This document shows positions 15,724 through 25,998 of a stretch of 40,196 nucleotides of DNA, piece by piece. Below the pieces are notes generated by a model that was given only the letters and a program-made list of their open reading frames with translations, was not told where the DNA came from and did no database searches. A program made the position numbers and the translations under genes. Origin of the DNA: Rhodocyclaceae bacterium (GTDB lineage: Bacteria > Pseudomonadota > Gammaproteobacteria > Burkholderiales > Rhodocyclaceae); the NCBI GenBank assembly GCA_028869135.1, contig JAGWTC010000023.1:1-40196 (forward strand). Reading direction: 5' to 3'. Each line of letters opens with the position of its first letter. Positions within the stretch are counted from its first letter, which is position 1.

Positions 15724-16668
15724 ATGGTTCGACAATTTTTCACCTTGTGTTGCGGGGCTGCGCACCCTTGCTTGCGCTTGTTGCGCCATGCTGCAGTGTT
15801 GACCGGTGTGCTTTTGATTTCCTGCGGCGTCTGTACCGGCATGGAAAAGCCTGAGCAGTCTCAGCCTAGCGGGCATTTGCTGGTCGTCGGCGGCGGCGAT
15901 ACGCCGGCCGGAGTGCAGGCCCGTTTTCTCGAACTTGCCGGCGGCCGGGGGGCGGCACGCATCGCTGTGTTCCCGATGGCCAGCACAGAGTTCGACGAGG
16001 AGGCGAACGAGGTCATCGCCGATTTCCAGCGTCTTGGCGCCGAGACGGAGCTGTTTGCCGTGTCGTCCGACGAATCGGAGAGCGAGGAGTTGCTGCGGCG
16101 CATGGACGGATACACCGGATTCTGGTTTATCGGCGGCGATCAGTTGCGCCTGGCCAGCTCCCTGCGCGGCTCGCGGATACTCGATATCCTGCAGCAGCGC
16201 TATATGGACGGCGCGGTGATCGGCGGCACCTCGGCCGGAGCCTCTGTCATGTCCGGCATGATGCTGACCGGGCGACTGAAGGTGCCGGGCGATGCCGAGG
16301 AAGCGGAGATTCTCAATATCGCCCGCGGCGTGATGGACCTTTCCATCGGCTTCGGCTTTATCAGTGGCGCCATCGTCGATCAGCACTTCATGGGGCGGGC
16401 CCGCTACAACCGCCTGATCAGCGCTGTGCTCGACCACCCGCTGATGCTGGGCGTTGGCATCGACGAGGAGACCGCCCTGCTGGTGCGTCCGGACGGCAAC
16501 TGGGAAGTGCTCGGCAACAACTATGTGAAGATCTTCGACGCCTACCGCGCGCAGGTCATCGACGACGACGGTCCGATGGCGAAAGCCAGCGATATCCGCA
16601 TGCACGTCTTGCCCGAAGGCAGCGTTTTCAATGCGCGCAGCCGCAAGGTGAGCTTTCCCGATCCGTAG
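15724..16668 (+). CDS. Cyanophycinase family peptidase (S51), predicted lipoprotein
   Basis: A 314-residue protein from the ATG at 15724. The S51 fold marks are clear: VVGGGDT near residue 54, FIGGDQ (136-140 region), the nucleophile in GGTSAG (Ser170), DQHF (His221) and GIDEETAL (Glu248), spaced as in cyanophycinases. These enzymes hydrolyse cyanophycin, the Asp-Arg storage polymer, to beta-Asp-Arg dipeptides. The N-terminus has a basic then hydrophobic stretch ending LISC|G (Cys34), a good lipobox, so the enzyme is probably exported and lipid-anchored. Most cyanophycinases are cytoplasmic; secreted ones feed on external polymer. The start is uncertain: no ribosome site precedes 15724, and a start at 15841 would give a cytoplasmic form. 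No cyanophycin synthetase is in the window. Another S51 specificity is possible. Confidence 0.8.
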   Translation: MVRQFFTLCCGAAHPCLRLLRHAAVLTGVLLISCGVCTGMEKPEQSQPSGHLLVVGGGDTPAGVQARFLELAGGRGAARIAVFPMASTEFDEEANEVIADFQRLGAETELFAVSSDESESEELLRRMDGYTGFWFIGGDQLRLASSLRGSRILDILQQRYMDGAVIGGTSAGASVMSGMMLTGRLKVPGDAEEAEILNIARGVMDLSIGFGFISGAIVDQHFMGRARYNRLISAVLDHPLMLGVGIDEETALLVRPDGNWEVLGNNYVKIFDAYRAQVIDDDGPMAKASDIRMHVLPEGSVFNARSRKVSFPDP

Positions 16669-16697
16669 CGGAATGCGCCAGTGCTAGGATCGCCAAC

Positions 16698-17054
16698 ATG
16701 AACAGGTTCTTCATTGCGGCGGCATTATGCATACCGGCTGCCTGCGCCGCCGGCGACCCCGCGGCCGGCAGGCAAGCCTTCGCCAAGTGCGCCAGTTGTC
16801 ATCAGCTCGGCAGCCCGCGCAGCGGTTTCGGCCCGCATCTGCATGGCATCGTCGGGCGGCCTGCCGCGGCAGCGACCGATTTCAGGTACTCCGAGGCCAT
16901 GCGCGGCTCAGGCATCGTGTGGACCGAAGACGCCTTGCGCGCCTTCCTCAAGGCGCCCGGCAAGGTTGTGCCCGGCAATGCCATGCGCTTTACCGGGATA
17001 GGCAGCGATCGCGAGATCGACGACCTGCTGGCCTATCTGCGCACCACCCGCTAA
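16698..17054 (+). CDS. Class I c-type cytochrome
   Basis: A 118-residue periplasmic monoheme cytochrome c. The signal peptide is MNRFFIAAALCIPAACAAG; the heme site is CASCH (Cys31, Cys34, His35) and the likely axial Met96 lies in VPGNAMRF. The C-terminal helix DREIDDLLAYLR is typical of cytochrome c2/c550. It should shuttle electrons in the periplasm. A weak ribosome site (AGGATC) precedes the ATG. It follows the cyanophycinase by 29 bases and may share its transcript, though the functions are not obviously linked. It converges on parC, with strong hairpins between. Confidence 0.88.
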   Translation: MNRFFIAAALCIPAACAAGDPAAGRQAFAKCASCHQLGSPRSGFGPHLHGIVGRPAAAATDFRYSEAMRGSGIVWTEDALRAFLKAPGKVVPGNAMRFTGIGSDREIDDLLAYLRTTR

Positions 17055-17173
17055 GGCCGGATGGCGTTTGCAGCGAGGCGTCGGCGCATCGCTGCCATCC
17101 GCTCTCCGGGGGCAGCCCGCGACTGGCGCGCTTGCGCGCGTGGTCGCTGGGCGGCCGGCCGGATCGTCGAAGC
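17055..17173. terminator. Two GC-rich stem-loops between convergent cytochrome c and parC
   Basis: In the 119 bases between the converging genes there are two stem-loops. The first pairs GGATG and GCAGCGA (17059-17076) with TCGCTGC and CATCC (17089-17100), with a small bulge. The second pairs GCGAC and GCGCGC (17119-17131) with GCGCGC and GTCGC (17134-17147). Neither has a T-run, so if they end transcription they do so as strong barriers or with Rho. They probably serve both strands. Confidence 0.45.
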
Positions 17174-19546
17174 TTAGCTGATGCCGGTCGGCTTGAGCTT
17201 AGATGCCAGCACTGCGCCCTTGTTGCCGCGCTTGCCGCGATGGCCGTCGAGCTCGGCACCTTCCACCGTCACGCTGGCAATCTTGCCGGCGCGGCCGGCG
17301 CCTTCAACGGTGACGAAGTTGCCGTAGTTCACGGTGACCCCGACCATCTCGTCGCTCTTGTCGAGATCCATGACCATCAGGCCGCGGCCCTTGCTCATTT
17401 CCTTGATGTCGGCGAGCGGGAACAGCAGCAAACGGCCGGATCCGGACACGGCGCAGAGCGTCGCGCCCTGCGTCTTTGCCGGCGCCAGGGGCTTCTCGCC
17501 CTTTTCGAGCGACATGAAGGCCTTGCCGGCCTTGTTGCGCGACACCAGGTCGGCGACCGAGGCGACGAAGCCATAACCGCCCGAACCGCTGAACAGGTAC
17601 TTGGTTTCCGGTTCCGCCGTCAGCGCCTGCGCGACCTTGCCGCCGTCCTGCAGCTCGATCATGGTGGTGATAGGCGCGCCGTCGCCGCGGCCGCCCGGCA
17701 GGTCGGAGACGCGCACGCTGTAAGCGCGGCCGTTGGTGTCGATGATCACCAGCGGCCAGGTGGTGCGCGATTCGGCGACCAGCATGGGGAAGTCGCCGGC
17801 CTTGTAGCTGATGGCGTTCGGATCGATGCCGTGGCCCTGACGTGCGCGCACCCAGCCGTTCTTCGACAGGATCACGGTGACCGGCTCGTCCGGCACGGAA
17901 ATCTCGGCAGCCACGACCGGAGCGACCGATTCGAGCAGGGTGCGACGGTCGTCGCCATAGGTCTTCGCGTCTTCGGTGATTTCCTTGACGATCAGCTTGG
18001 TCATCTCGCTGCGCGAGTCGAGAATGTTCCGCAGGGAGCCTTCCTCTTCGCGCAGCTCGTTGAGCTCCTTCTCGATCTTGATGCCTTCGAGGCGCGCCAG
18101 CTGGCGCAGGCGGATTTCCAGGATGTCCTCGGCCTGGATCTCGGTCAGCTTGAACTTCCAGATCAGGTCGAGCTTGGGCTCGTCCGATTCGCGGATGCAC
18201 TTGATGATCGCGTCGATGCTCAGGAAAGCCATCATGCGGCCTTCGAGGATGTGGATGCGGCGCTGCACCTCGTCGAGACGGAACTGCGTGCGGCGGCCGA
18301 CGGCGACGTAGCGGAAGTCGATCCATTCGCTGATGATCTGCGGCACCGACTTCTGCTGGGGACGGCCGTCGCGACCGATCATGGTCAGGTTCATCGACAC
18401 GCTGGCTTCCAGACTCGTGTGCGCCAGCAGAATGGCCATGAACTCGTCCTGCGCCATCTTCGATGAACGCGGCTCCAGCACGATGCGCACCGGCGCCTTT
18501 TCGCTGGACTCGTCGCGCACCGATTCCAGTGCGCCGAGCACGACCTGCTTGAGATTCTTCTGGTCCTGCGACAAGTCCTTCTTGCCGGTCTTGGGCTGCG
18601 GATTGGTGATGGCTTCGATTTCAGCCAGCACGTTGGCAGTGGAGACGCCATGCGGCAACTCATCGACGATGATGCGCCACTGACCGCGCGCCAGGTCCTC
18701 GACGCGCCAGCGCGCGCGCATACGCAGCGAACCGCGGCCGGTGGCGTAGGCTTCGCGAATGTCCTCGGGCGGCGAGATCAGCTGCCCGCCGCCGGGGAAG
18801 TCCGGGCCGGGCAGCACTTCCATGACTTCTGCGAGCGAGGCTTCCGGCTTCTTGATCAGCAGCTTGGCGGCCTCGGCGACTTCGCGCAGATTGTGCGGCG
18901 GAATTTCCGTGGCCATGCCGACCGCGATGCCGGACGCGCCATTGAGCAGCACGAAAGGCAGGCGCGCCGGCAGCAGCACCGGTTCTTCGAAGGCGCCGTC
19001 GTAGTTGGGGGTGAAATCGACCGTGCCGCGATTGAGTTCGCCCAGCAGCAGGTCGGCAATCGGCGTCAGGCGGCATTCGGTGTAACGCATGGCCGCGGCG
19101 CCGTCGCCGTCGCGCGAACCGAAGTTGCCCTGGCCGTCGACCAGCGGATAGCGCAGCGAGAAGTCCTGCGCCACGCGCACCATCGCGTCGTAAACGCTGG
19201 AGTCGCCGTGCGGGTGATATTTACCGATGACATCGCCGACCACGCGCGCCGACTTCACGTGCTTGGAGGTGGCCGACAGGCGCATCTCGTTCATGGCGAA
19301 CAGGATGCGGCGCTGCACCGGCTTGAGACCATCCTCGACCTGGGGCAGGGCGCGCGAACGCACCACGCTCATCGCATAGGCGAGGTAGGCGCGTTCGGCG
19401 TAGCTGTCGAGCGGCAGCGCGCTGCCGTCGGCGAAGGCCGGGTTGTCTTCCACGGGCGGCGGCGGGGGCGGCGGTGCTTCGTTCGTCACTGCCGGCGCAT
19501 TCTCGGCGCCGTCTTCGAACATATCCGGGGTTTCGTCGTTGCTCAT
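17174..19546 (-). CDS. parC: DNA topoisomerase IV subunit A
   Basis: The 790-residue ParC subunit cuts and rejoins DNA to unlink daughter chromosomes, as a ParC2ParE2 complex. The breakage-reunion domain has the catalytic Tyr155 in AMRYTECRL and the quinolone-target loop [10 protein letters not shown]. There Ser116 matches E. coli Ser80, and Asp120 stands at the Glu84 position. The first 36 residues are an acidic, Pro-rich extension absent from E. coli ParC. The C-terminal domain is a set of beta-pinwheel blades ([38 protein letters not shown]). It starts 2 bases after the parE stop, so the two are one operon. GyrA is unlikely, because the C-terminal GyrA box QRRGGKG is missing and parE is the partner. 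Confidence 0.95.
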   Translation of the reverse strand: MSNDETPDMFEDGAENAPAVTNEAPPPPPPPVEDNPAFADGSALPLDSYAERAYLAYAMSVVRSRALPQVEDGLKPVQRRILFAMNEMRLSATSKHVKSARVVGDVIGKYHPHGDSSVYDAMVRVAQDFSLRYPLVDGQGNFGSRDGDGAAAMRYTECRLTPIADLLLGELNRGTVDFTPNYDGAFEEPVLLPARLPFVLLNGASGIAVGMATEIPPHNLREVAEAAKLLIKKPEASLAEVMEVLPGPDFPGGGQLISPPEDIREAYATGRGSLRMRARWRVEDLARGQWRIIVDELPHGVSTANVLAEIEAITNPQPKTGKKDLSQDQKNLKQVVLGALESVRDESSEKAPVRIVLEPRSSKMAQDEFMAILLAHTSLEASVSMNLTMIGRDGRPQQKSVPQIISEWIDFRYVAVGRRTQFRLDEVQRRIHILEGRMMAFLSIDAIIKCIRESDEPKLDLIWKFKLTEIQAEDILEIRLRQLARLEGIKIEKELNELREEEGSLRNILDSRSEMTKLIVKEITEDAKTYGDDRRTLLESVAPVVAAEISVPDEPVTVILSKNGWVRARQGHGIDPNAISYKAGDFPMLVAESRTTWPLVIIDTNGRAYSVRVSDLPGGRGDGAPITTMIELQDGGKVAQALTAEPETKYLFSGSGGYGFVASVADLVSRNKAGKAFMSLEKGEKPLAPAKTQGATLCAVSGSGRLLLFPLADIKEMSKGRGLMVMDLDKSDEMVGVTVNYGNFVTVEGAGRAGKIASVTVEGAELDGHRGKRGNKGAVLASKLKPTGIS

Positions 19547-19548
19547 TC

Positions 19549-21588
<2,040 letters not shown>

Positions 21589-21589
21589 C

Positions 21590-21616
21590 TAAAGTCTCGG
21601 CTAGAATGGTCGTTGA
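21590..21616 (+). promoter_or_regulatory. Candidate sigma-28 (FliA) promoter for the YjfB-like gene
   Basis: TAAAGTCT at 21590-21597 matches the flagellar -35 TAAAGTTT at seven of eight bases. After exactly 11 bases, GTCGTTGA (21609-21616) matches the -10 GCCGATAA at five of eight. It lies 36 bases before the start of a putative motility gene, which fits a late flagellar class. The -10 is imperfect, so this is tentative. Confidence 0.4.
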
Positions 21617-21651
21617 TTCCTGTGGAAATCTTTTGATCGGATCGAATCGCC

Positions 21652-21864
21652 ATGGACGTGTCTTCCATTGCCGCGCTGGCAACCCAGATGTCGGCCGCCC
21701 GCACCCAGCAGGCGGTCGGCGTTGCTGTGCTGAAAATGGCGCTGGATCAACAGGGTAGCGCCGCTCTGGCGCTGCTGCAGTCGGCCGCGCAGAGCTCCGC
21801 CGAGGTCGCGCAGCTTGCCAGCAATACGAGTAATCTGGGTCAGAACATCGACGTCTTTGCTTGA
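21652..21864 (+). CDS. YjfB-like putative motility protein
   Basis: A 70-residue protein that matches the YjfB putative motility family. The N-terminus MDVSSIAALATQMSAARTQQ, the helix VGVAVLKMALDQQGSAAL and the short C-terminal end LGQNIDVFA are all characteristic, and the length is normal. The family's molecular role is not known; members accompany flagellar genes in other bacteria. It has no signal peptide or membrane segment and is probably all helical. It stands alone, reading away from parE, with a possible flagellar-sigma promoter upstream. No other flagellar gene is in the window, so the motility link rests on family and promoter. Confidence 0.8.
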   Translation: MDVSSIAALATQMSAARTQQAVGVAVLKMALDQQGSAALALLQSAAQSSAEVAQLASNTSNLGQNIDVFA

Positions 21865-21902
21865 GTTTCGGTGCGGGCCTGAAAAATAATCGACATCTTT
21901 TC

Positions 21903-21931
21903 TTGCACGATCTTCAAGCCTCTGCTATAGT
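21903..21931 (+). promoter_or_regulatory. Sigma-70 promoter of the tRNA pair
   Basis: TTGCAC (21903-21908) and TATAGT (21926-21931) are separated by 17 bases, the ideal spacing. Transcription should begin near 21938, a few bases before tRNA-fMet. The sequence after the -10 is pyrimidine-rich rather than a clear GC-rich stringent discriminator. Confidence 0.75.
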
Positions 21932-21944
21932 CTTGCCTCTCTGA

Positions 21945-22021
21945 CGCGGGGTGGAGCAGTCTGGCAGCTCGTCGGGCTCATAACCCGAAGGTCACAGGTT
22001 CAAATCCTGTCCCCGCAACCA
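21945..22021 (+). tRNA. Initiator tRNA-fMet (CAT)
   Basis: A 77-base tRNA with CAT anticodon in CTCATAA and an encoded CCA end. It is the initiator form: the first base C1 faces A72 and does not pair (CGCGGGG against CCCCGCA), and the anticodon stem ends in three G-C pairs (GGG/CCC). The T arm is CAGGTTCAAATCCTG. It is the first gene of a two-tRNA transcript. Confidence 0.95.
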
Positions 22022-22048
22022 AATTTAAGAAGTAAAAAGTTTTACTGC

Positions 22049-22125
22049 GCGCCCGTAGCTCAGCTGGATAGAGTACTTGGCTACGAACCAAGGGGTCGGG
22101 CGTTCGAATCGCTCCGGGCGCGCCA
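22049..22125 (+). tRNA. tRNA-Arg (ACG)
   Basis: A 77-base tRNA. The acceptor stem is GCGCCCG paired with CGGGCGC, then G73 and an encoded CCA. The anticodon loop CTACGAA gives ACG, decoded after deamination to inosine as Arg CGN. The T loop is TTCGAAT. It lies 27 bases after tRNA-fMet and before a strong terminator. Confidence 0.95.
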
Positions 22126-22130
22126 AAATC

Positions 22131-22166
22131 AAAGGGCTGGTTTCCACAAGGAACCAGCCCTTTTTC
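22131..22166 (+). terminator. Rho-independent terminator of the tRNA transcript
   Basis: GGGCTGGTT (with a small bulge) pairs with AACCAGCCC across a short loop containing ACAA, followed directly by TTTTTCTTT. This is a classic intrinsic terminator 6 bases after the tRNA-Arg end. Confidence 0.9.
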
Positions 22167-22333
22167 TTTGCATTTTTTACTGCGGCAGGCAGGGTGTGGG
22201 CGCGGCATGCGTGCGCCGCGTCGGCGATGCGACTGCCGGGTCCGGCGGCTTTTAACTTCGTGTTACCCGGCGGTGCAACGAATCGGCGGCCAACCTTTTA
22301 GAATCGGCCTGTCGCGAACAACGCCTTCATGTC

Positions 22334-24004
22334 ATGCGCCGAATTGATGCCGAGCTGTTGCTGCTGGAAGGCGTGGCTGCCGCCAGACGTGCCGAGCCGG
22401 GAACGGCGGCCAGGTGCTGGGCGCAAATACTCGAAGCCAGCGCCGACGCGGATTTGCGCACCCAGGCGTATTTCAATCTCGGGCAGGTGTGTCGCCGCAA
22501 TGGCGACATGCAGTCTGCGGCCGGATGCTTTGAGCACGCCCTGGCCGAAGACGGTCAGAATCACGAGGCCCGCGAGCAGCTCGCGCTGATGCAGGCGCAA
22601 CGCGGCGAGCTGGCCGCGGCGGCGGCCGAGCTGCAGCGGCTGGTGTCGGCGCAAGCCGAGGCGCGACATTGTTTCAATCTCGGCACGGTGCTGGCGCGTC
22701 AAGGCATGCCCGGGCCCGCCGAGTCCGCCTATCGCCAGGGGCTGCTCTTGCTGCCCGGCGATGCCGTCGGCCTGGGCAAGGTCGGCGCACAACTGGCGGA
22801 AGGCGAGATGGAAGCCGGCGCCGTGCATTGCCTTGCGCAGGCTGCAGCGGCGCTCAACGATCCGCTCACGCTGCCTTTGGCGGCGATTCACAATCAACTC
22901 GACGCCGCCACTTTTTTTCTGGAGCGGGCGGCGGATCTGGCGCCGGAGAATGCGGTTTTCCACTATGAGCTGGCATCGCTGCGCGTAGAGCAACGGCGGC
23001 TGGCCGAGGCGGAGTCGGGTTTTCGGCGCGCTCTGCAGCTCGACCCGGCCTGCCACCGTGCTGCGATGGGGCTCGCACATGTCCTGCTTGGGCAGGGACG
23101 CGCCGAAGGATGGGGGCTGCGCGAGACCCGTCTGGAGGCCATGGATCGCAACGCAAAATTCCTGCGATCCTCGCCGCCGACGCCGCGCTGGGGTGGCGAA
23201 TCGCTGCGCGGCAAGGTCTTGCTGCTGAGGCAGGAGCAGGGCTTCGGCGACGAGATTCAGTTCATCCGCTATCTGTCGCGGCTGCGCGCAATGCAGCCGG
23301 CGCGGATATTCATGCAGTGCCATCCGGCCTTGCATGCGCTTCTTGCTGGCCTGCCCGGCCTGGAGCTGCTCACCGAGGCGGCCACCTTGCCGCATCACGA
23401 TTTCTGGATCAGTACCCTGTCCCTGCCGCTGTATTGTGGTGGTGCAGACATCCCGGCGGATATTCCCTATCTGCACGCCCCGGCCGCATGTTGCGAGCAC
23501 TGGGCCGCGCTGCTGGGCCCGGCGCAGGGGCGCTTGCGCGTCGGCCTGCTGTGGCAAGGCAATTCCTTCCACATCAATGACCGGCAGCGCTCCCTGTCCT
23601 CGCTCGGGCAACTGGCGCCCTTGTGGGAAATCGAAGGCGTCGACTTCTTCAGCCTGCAACGAGAAGCCGTCGATACCGCCTTGCCGCTGCGGCAGTTCTG
23701 CAGCGAAATCACGGATTTCGCCGAGGCCGCCGGGCTGATGTCGCAACTGGATCTGGTGCTGAGCGTGGACAGCGCCTATGCGCATCTGGCCGGGGCGCTC
23801 GGCCTGCGCGCATGGGTGCTGCTGTCGGCGGTCGAAACCGACTGGCGCTGGGCTTATGCCGGCGAAACGACATCCTGGTACCCGGGCATGCGCCTGTTCC
23901 GACAGACGCAGCGAGGCGACTGGGCCGGCGCCGTGGCGGCGGCGGGAGTCGCGTTGCGCCGCCTCCGTGATGCGTTGCCGTCCTCCGCCGGCCACTCGCC
24001 ATAG
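22334..24004 (+). CDS. TPR-repeat protein with C-terminal glycosyltransferase-like domain
   Basis: A 556-residue protein with no signal peptide. Residues 1-265 are TPR repeats; helix pairs such as AYFNLGQVCRRNGDMQSAAG, CFNLGTVLARQGMPGPAESAY and AVFHYELASLRVEQRRLAEAE are visible. Residues 290-540 resemble the GT-B half found after TPRs in many proteobacterial proteins. They include LLRQEQGFGDEIQFIRYL, VGLLWQGNSFHINDRQRSL, the donor-site-like DLVLSVDSAYAHLAGALG, and the ending WYPGMRLFRQTQRGDW. A sugar transfer to a protein or glycan is likely from the family; the substrate is unknown. Such proteins can act in flagellin or surface glycosylation, and a motility-like gene lies 470 bases upstream, but a link is inference. 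The ATG at 22334 has no clear ribosome site. Confidence 0.8.
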   Translation: MRRIDAELLLLEGVAAARRAEPGTAARCWAQILEASADADLRTQAYFNLGQVCRRNGDMQSAAGCFEHALAEDGQNHEAREQLALMQAQRGELAAAAAELQRLVSAQAEARHCFNLGTVLARQGMPGPAESAYRQGLLLLPGDAVGLGKVGAQLAEGEMEAGAVHCLAQAAAALNDPLTLPLAAIHNQLDAATFFLERAADLAPENAVFHYELASLRVEQRRLAEAESGFRRALQLDPACHRAAMGLAHVLLGQGRAEGWGLRETRLEAMDRNAKFLRSSPPTPRWGGESLRGKVLLLRQEQGFGDEIQFIRYLSRLRAMQPARIFMQCHPALHALLAGLPGLELLTEAATLPHHDFWISTLSLPLYCGGADIPADIPYLHAPAACCEHWAALLGPAQGRLRVGLLWQGNSFHINDRQRSLSSLGQLAPLWEIEGVDFFSLQREAVDTALPLRQFCSEITDFAEAAGLMSQLDLVLSVDSAYAHLAGALGLRAWVLLSAVETDWRWAYAGETTSWYPGMRLFRQTQRGDWAGAVAAAGVALRRLRDALPSSAGHSP

Positions 24005-24031
24005 CGTCTGGCGGCAGCGACTTCCCGCCGC

Positions 24032-24045
24032 TTGACTTGAGTCAA
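24032..24045 (+). promoter_or_regulatory. FNR/Anr/Dnr-like operator
   Basis: TTGACTTGAGTCAA has the FNR-family half sites TTGAC and GTCAA around four central bases. A -10-like CACAAT/TACACA lies about 28-35 bases from its centre (24066-24073), which fits a class II activated promoter with the site near -41. The expected target is a leader running to the flavoprotein gene at 24413. Confidence 0.4.
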
Positions 24046-24192
24046 TGGCCTTTTCCGGATTGACGTACACAATAGCGCCGCGATGGACATATGCCCCGGT
24101 CTTCTGCGCTGCAGACATGAACCTGGCCGGGCGTCGGTCGATGAATTGCCGATGAATGGCCGCCGGAGCGGGCTCGATGAAGTCCTATCCCC

Positions 24193-24212
24193 ATGTTTCC
24201 TGATGGAAACAT
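24193..24212. repeat. Perfect inverted repeat (operator-like)
   Basis: ATGTTTCC and GGAAACAT are exact inverted copies around TGAT. It could be a protein-binding site or a small RNA hairpin in the leader of the downstream gene. CATGGCCATG follows 2 bases later. Confidence 0.5.
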
Positions 24213-24412
24213 TTCATGGCCATGACAGGGTTTCACTCCGGATATTACGTTGCCGGGCGAGTGCGCTGTGCCTTCGGGTACCCGTTCGCCTGTCCGAGGG
24301 TCATCCCGGGCCGCCTATGGGCAATGGCTTTGGCATGACGTAGAATGGGAGGGTTCAGCGACCGGGTTTTTTGTCGCGCCTCCCGCCCAATCACTTTCCG
24401 CTTTTGTCCTTC

Positions 24413-25681
24413 ATGAAAAGAGTTGACGATTTCCGCCTCCGCCTTGGCAAGCATGAGCTTGTGCCGATCATGATCGGTGGCATGGGCGTGGACATCTCGA
24501 CCTCCATGCTGGCGCTGGAGGCGGCGCGTCTGGGCGGTATCGGCCATATTTCCGATGCCATGGTGCCGACGGTTTCCGACCGTCGCTACAACACCAAGAT
24601 GGTGAGCGCCAAGCAGAAGCAGTACAAGTTCAACATCGACAATTCCGACAAGTCGGTGGTGCAGTTCGATCTGGAGCAGCTGGCCGAGGCGCAGCGCAAT
24701 CACGTCGAGGCGACGATGAACGCCAAGCGCGGCAGCGGCCTGGTGTTCATGAACTGCATGGAAAAGCTGACCATGAACGCGCCCAAGGAAACCCTGCGCA
24801 TGCGCCTGCATGCGGCGCTCGATGCCGGCATCGACGGCATCACGCTGGCGGCAGGTCTGCATCTGGGCTCGTTTGCGCTGATGGAGGATCATCCGCGTTT
24901 CCGCGACGCCAAGCTCGGCATCATCGTGTCGTCGGTGCGTGCGCTGCAGTTGTTCCTGCGCAAGAACGCCCGCACCAATCGCCTGCCCGACTACGTCGTG
25001 GTCGAGGGGCCGCTGGCCGGCGGTCACCTGGGCTTCGGTATCGAGGACTGGCGCGAATACGATCTGGCCACCATCACCAAGGAAGTGCTCGACTTCATCA
25101 AGGCGGAAGAGCTGAACATCCCGGTCATTCCGGCCGGCGGGGTGTTCACCGGTAGCGATGCGACCGGCTTCCTGGAAATGGGCGCTTCCGCGGTGCAACT
25201 GGCGACGCGCTTCACGGTGACGCGCGAATGCGGCCTGCCCGACAATGTGAAGCAGGAATATTTCAAGGCCAAGGAAGAGGACATCGAGGTCAACGGCATT
25301 TCGCCGACCGGCTATCCGATGCGCATGCTGAAGAACAGCCCTTCGATCGGTGCCGACATTCGCCCCAACTGCGAGGCCTACGGTTATCTGCTCGACTCCA
25401 AGGGCAGTTGCGACTATATCGTGGCCTACAACCGCGAGCTCGCGGCGCATCCCGGCGCGAAAAAGGTGCCGGTGTTCGACAAGACCTGTCTGTGCACCCA
25501 CATGCGCAACTTCGACTGCTGGACCTGCGGCCACTACACCTATCGCCTCAAGGACACTTCTGTGCGCGCCGACGACGGCAGTTACCAGTTGCTGACTGCC
25601 GAGCATGTGTTCAAGGACTATCAGTTCAGCGTGGACAACCAGATCCTGCTGCCCAAGGCGGCGGCCGAGCAGGCGGCCTGA
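24413..25681 (+). CDS. Nitronate monooxygenase-like FMN flavoprotein with C-terminal Cys cluster
   Basis: A 422-residue TIM-barrel flavoprotein of the 2-nitropropane dioxygenase/nitronate monooxygenase type. It shows IMIGGMGVDIS near residues 19-29, VVVEGPLAGGHLG with the GGH at 203-205, PVIPAGGVFTG (237-247) and the phosphate-binding GASAVQLATRF. A less common feature is a C-terminal cluster CLCTHMRNFDCWTCGHY (Cys359, Cys361, Cys369, Cys372) that could bind a metal or Fe-S centre. It is about 60-100 residues longer than classic NMOs. The start at 24413 is chosen because the barrel begins at once; no ribosome site is seen, and a TTG at 24371 is possible. The substrate is unknown. It ends base to base with the converging ydcH-like gene. 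Confidence 0.82.
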   Translation: MKRVDDFRLRLGKHELVPIMIGGMGVDISTSMLALEAARLGGIGHISDAMVPTVSDRRYNTKMVSAKQKQYKFNIDNSDKSVVQFDLEQLAEAQRNHVEATMNAKRGSGLVFMNCMEKLTMNAPKETLRMRLHAALDAGIDGITLAAGLHLGSFALMEDHPRFRDAKLGIIVSSVRALQLFLRKNARTNRLPDYVVVEGPLAGGHLGFGIEDWREYDLATITKEVLDFIKAEELNIPVIPAGGVFTGSDATGFLEMGASAVQLATRFTVTRECGLPDNVKQEYFKAKEEDIEVNGISPTGYPMRMLKNSPSIGADIRPNCEAYGYLLDSKGSCDYIVAYNRELAAHPGAKKVPVFDKTCLCTHMRNFDCWTCGHYTYRLKDTSVRADDGSYQLLTAEHVFKDYQFSVDNQILLPKAAAEQAA

Positions 25682-25891
25682 TCAGGCCGGTTCGTCCGGC
25701 GTCATCAGGCGTTCGGTCAGGGCGATCTGGTCCTTGATCTGAAGTTTCCGTTTCTTCATTCTGCGCAACAGCAGTTCGTCGCCAGGCGGCGTGTCGGACA
25801 GACGATCGATCACCGCATCGAGGTCGCGGTGTTCGATCAGCAGCGCGGTGAGCCGCGCCTGCAGGATTTCAAGGTCTTCATCGGTACGCAC
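25682..25891 (-). CDS. YdcH-like small coiled-coil protein (DUF465)
   Basis: A 69-residue protein of the YdcH/DUF465 family. The pattern LIEHRDLDAVIDRL followed by LLLRRMKKRKLQIKDQIALTERL is the family signature, forming a helical hairpin. Function is unknown for the family. It begins with GTG at 25891 and its stop is directly next to the stop of the flavoprotein gene on the other strand, with no space for a separate terminator. Confidence 0.85.
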   Translation of the reverse strand: MRTDEDLEILQARLTALLIEHRDLDAVIDRLSDTPPGDELLLRRMKKRKLQIKDQIALTERLMTPDEPA

Positions 25892-25998
25892 CGCGTCATG
25901 GTATGCGTCTGCGCGAGCTTTAGCAAGCCGAGCGCAGGCGACCCGGACCGCGAAAAATTGCGTTTTGGGCCGCGAAGAATGACGCTAGAATCTTTGCC

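Larger units (their letters stand above)
24005..24412 (+). other. 408-base intergenic region with several palindromes
   Basis: No convincing gene lies here. A short plus-strand frame at 24083-24343 has no recognisable features. The region holds an FNR/Anr-like palindrome (24032-24045), a 20-base inverted repeat (24193-24212), CATGGCCATG (24215-24224), and a stem-loop formed by GGGAGG/GCGAC (24347-24362) with GTCGC/CCTCCC (24373-24384) just before the flavoprotein gene. It may be a long, structured leader. Confidence 0.5.

Noticed and set aside
22049-22125. tRNA-Arg as an integration site for a mobile element
   Set aside because: No integrase, no repeated tRNA 3' end and no change in gene character follow; the downstream terminator is intact.
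22298-24118. Minus-strand open frame opposite the TPR-glycosyltransferase
   Set aside because: The plus-strand gene has recognisable TPR and transferase motifs; the minus frame has none.
24083-24343. Small plus-strand gene of 86 codons
   Set aside because: No ribosome site, no domain, and the composition is like the noncoding frames around it.
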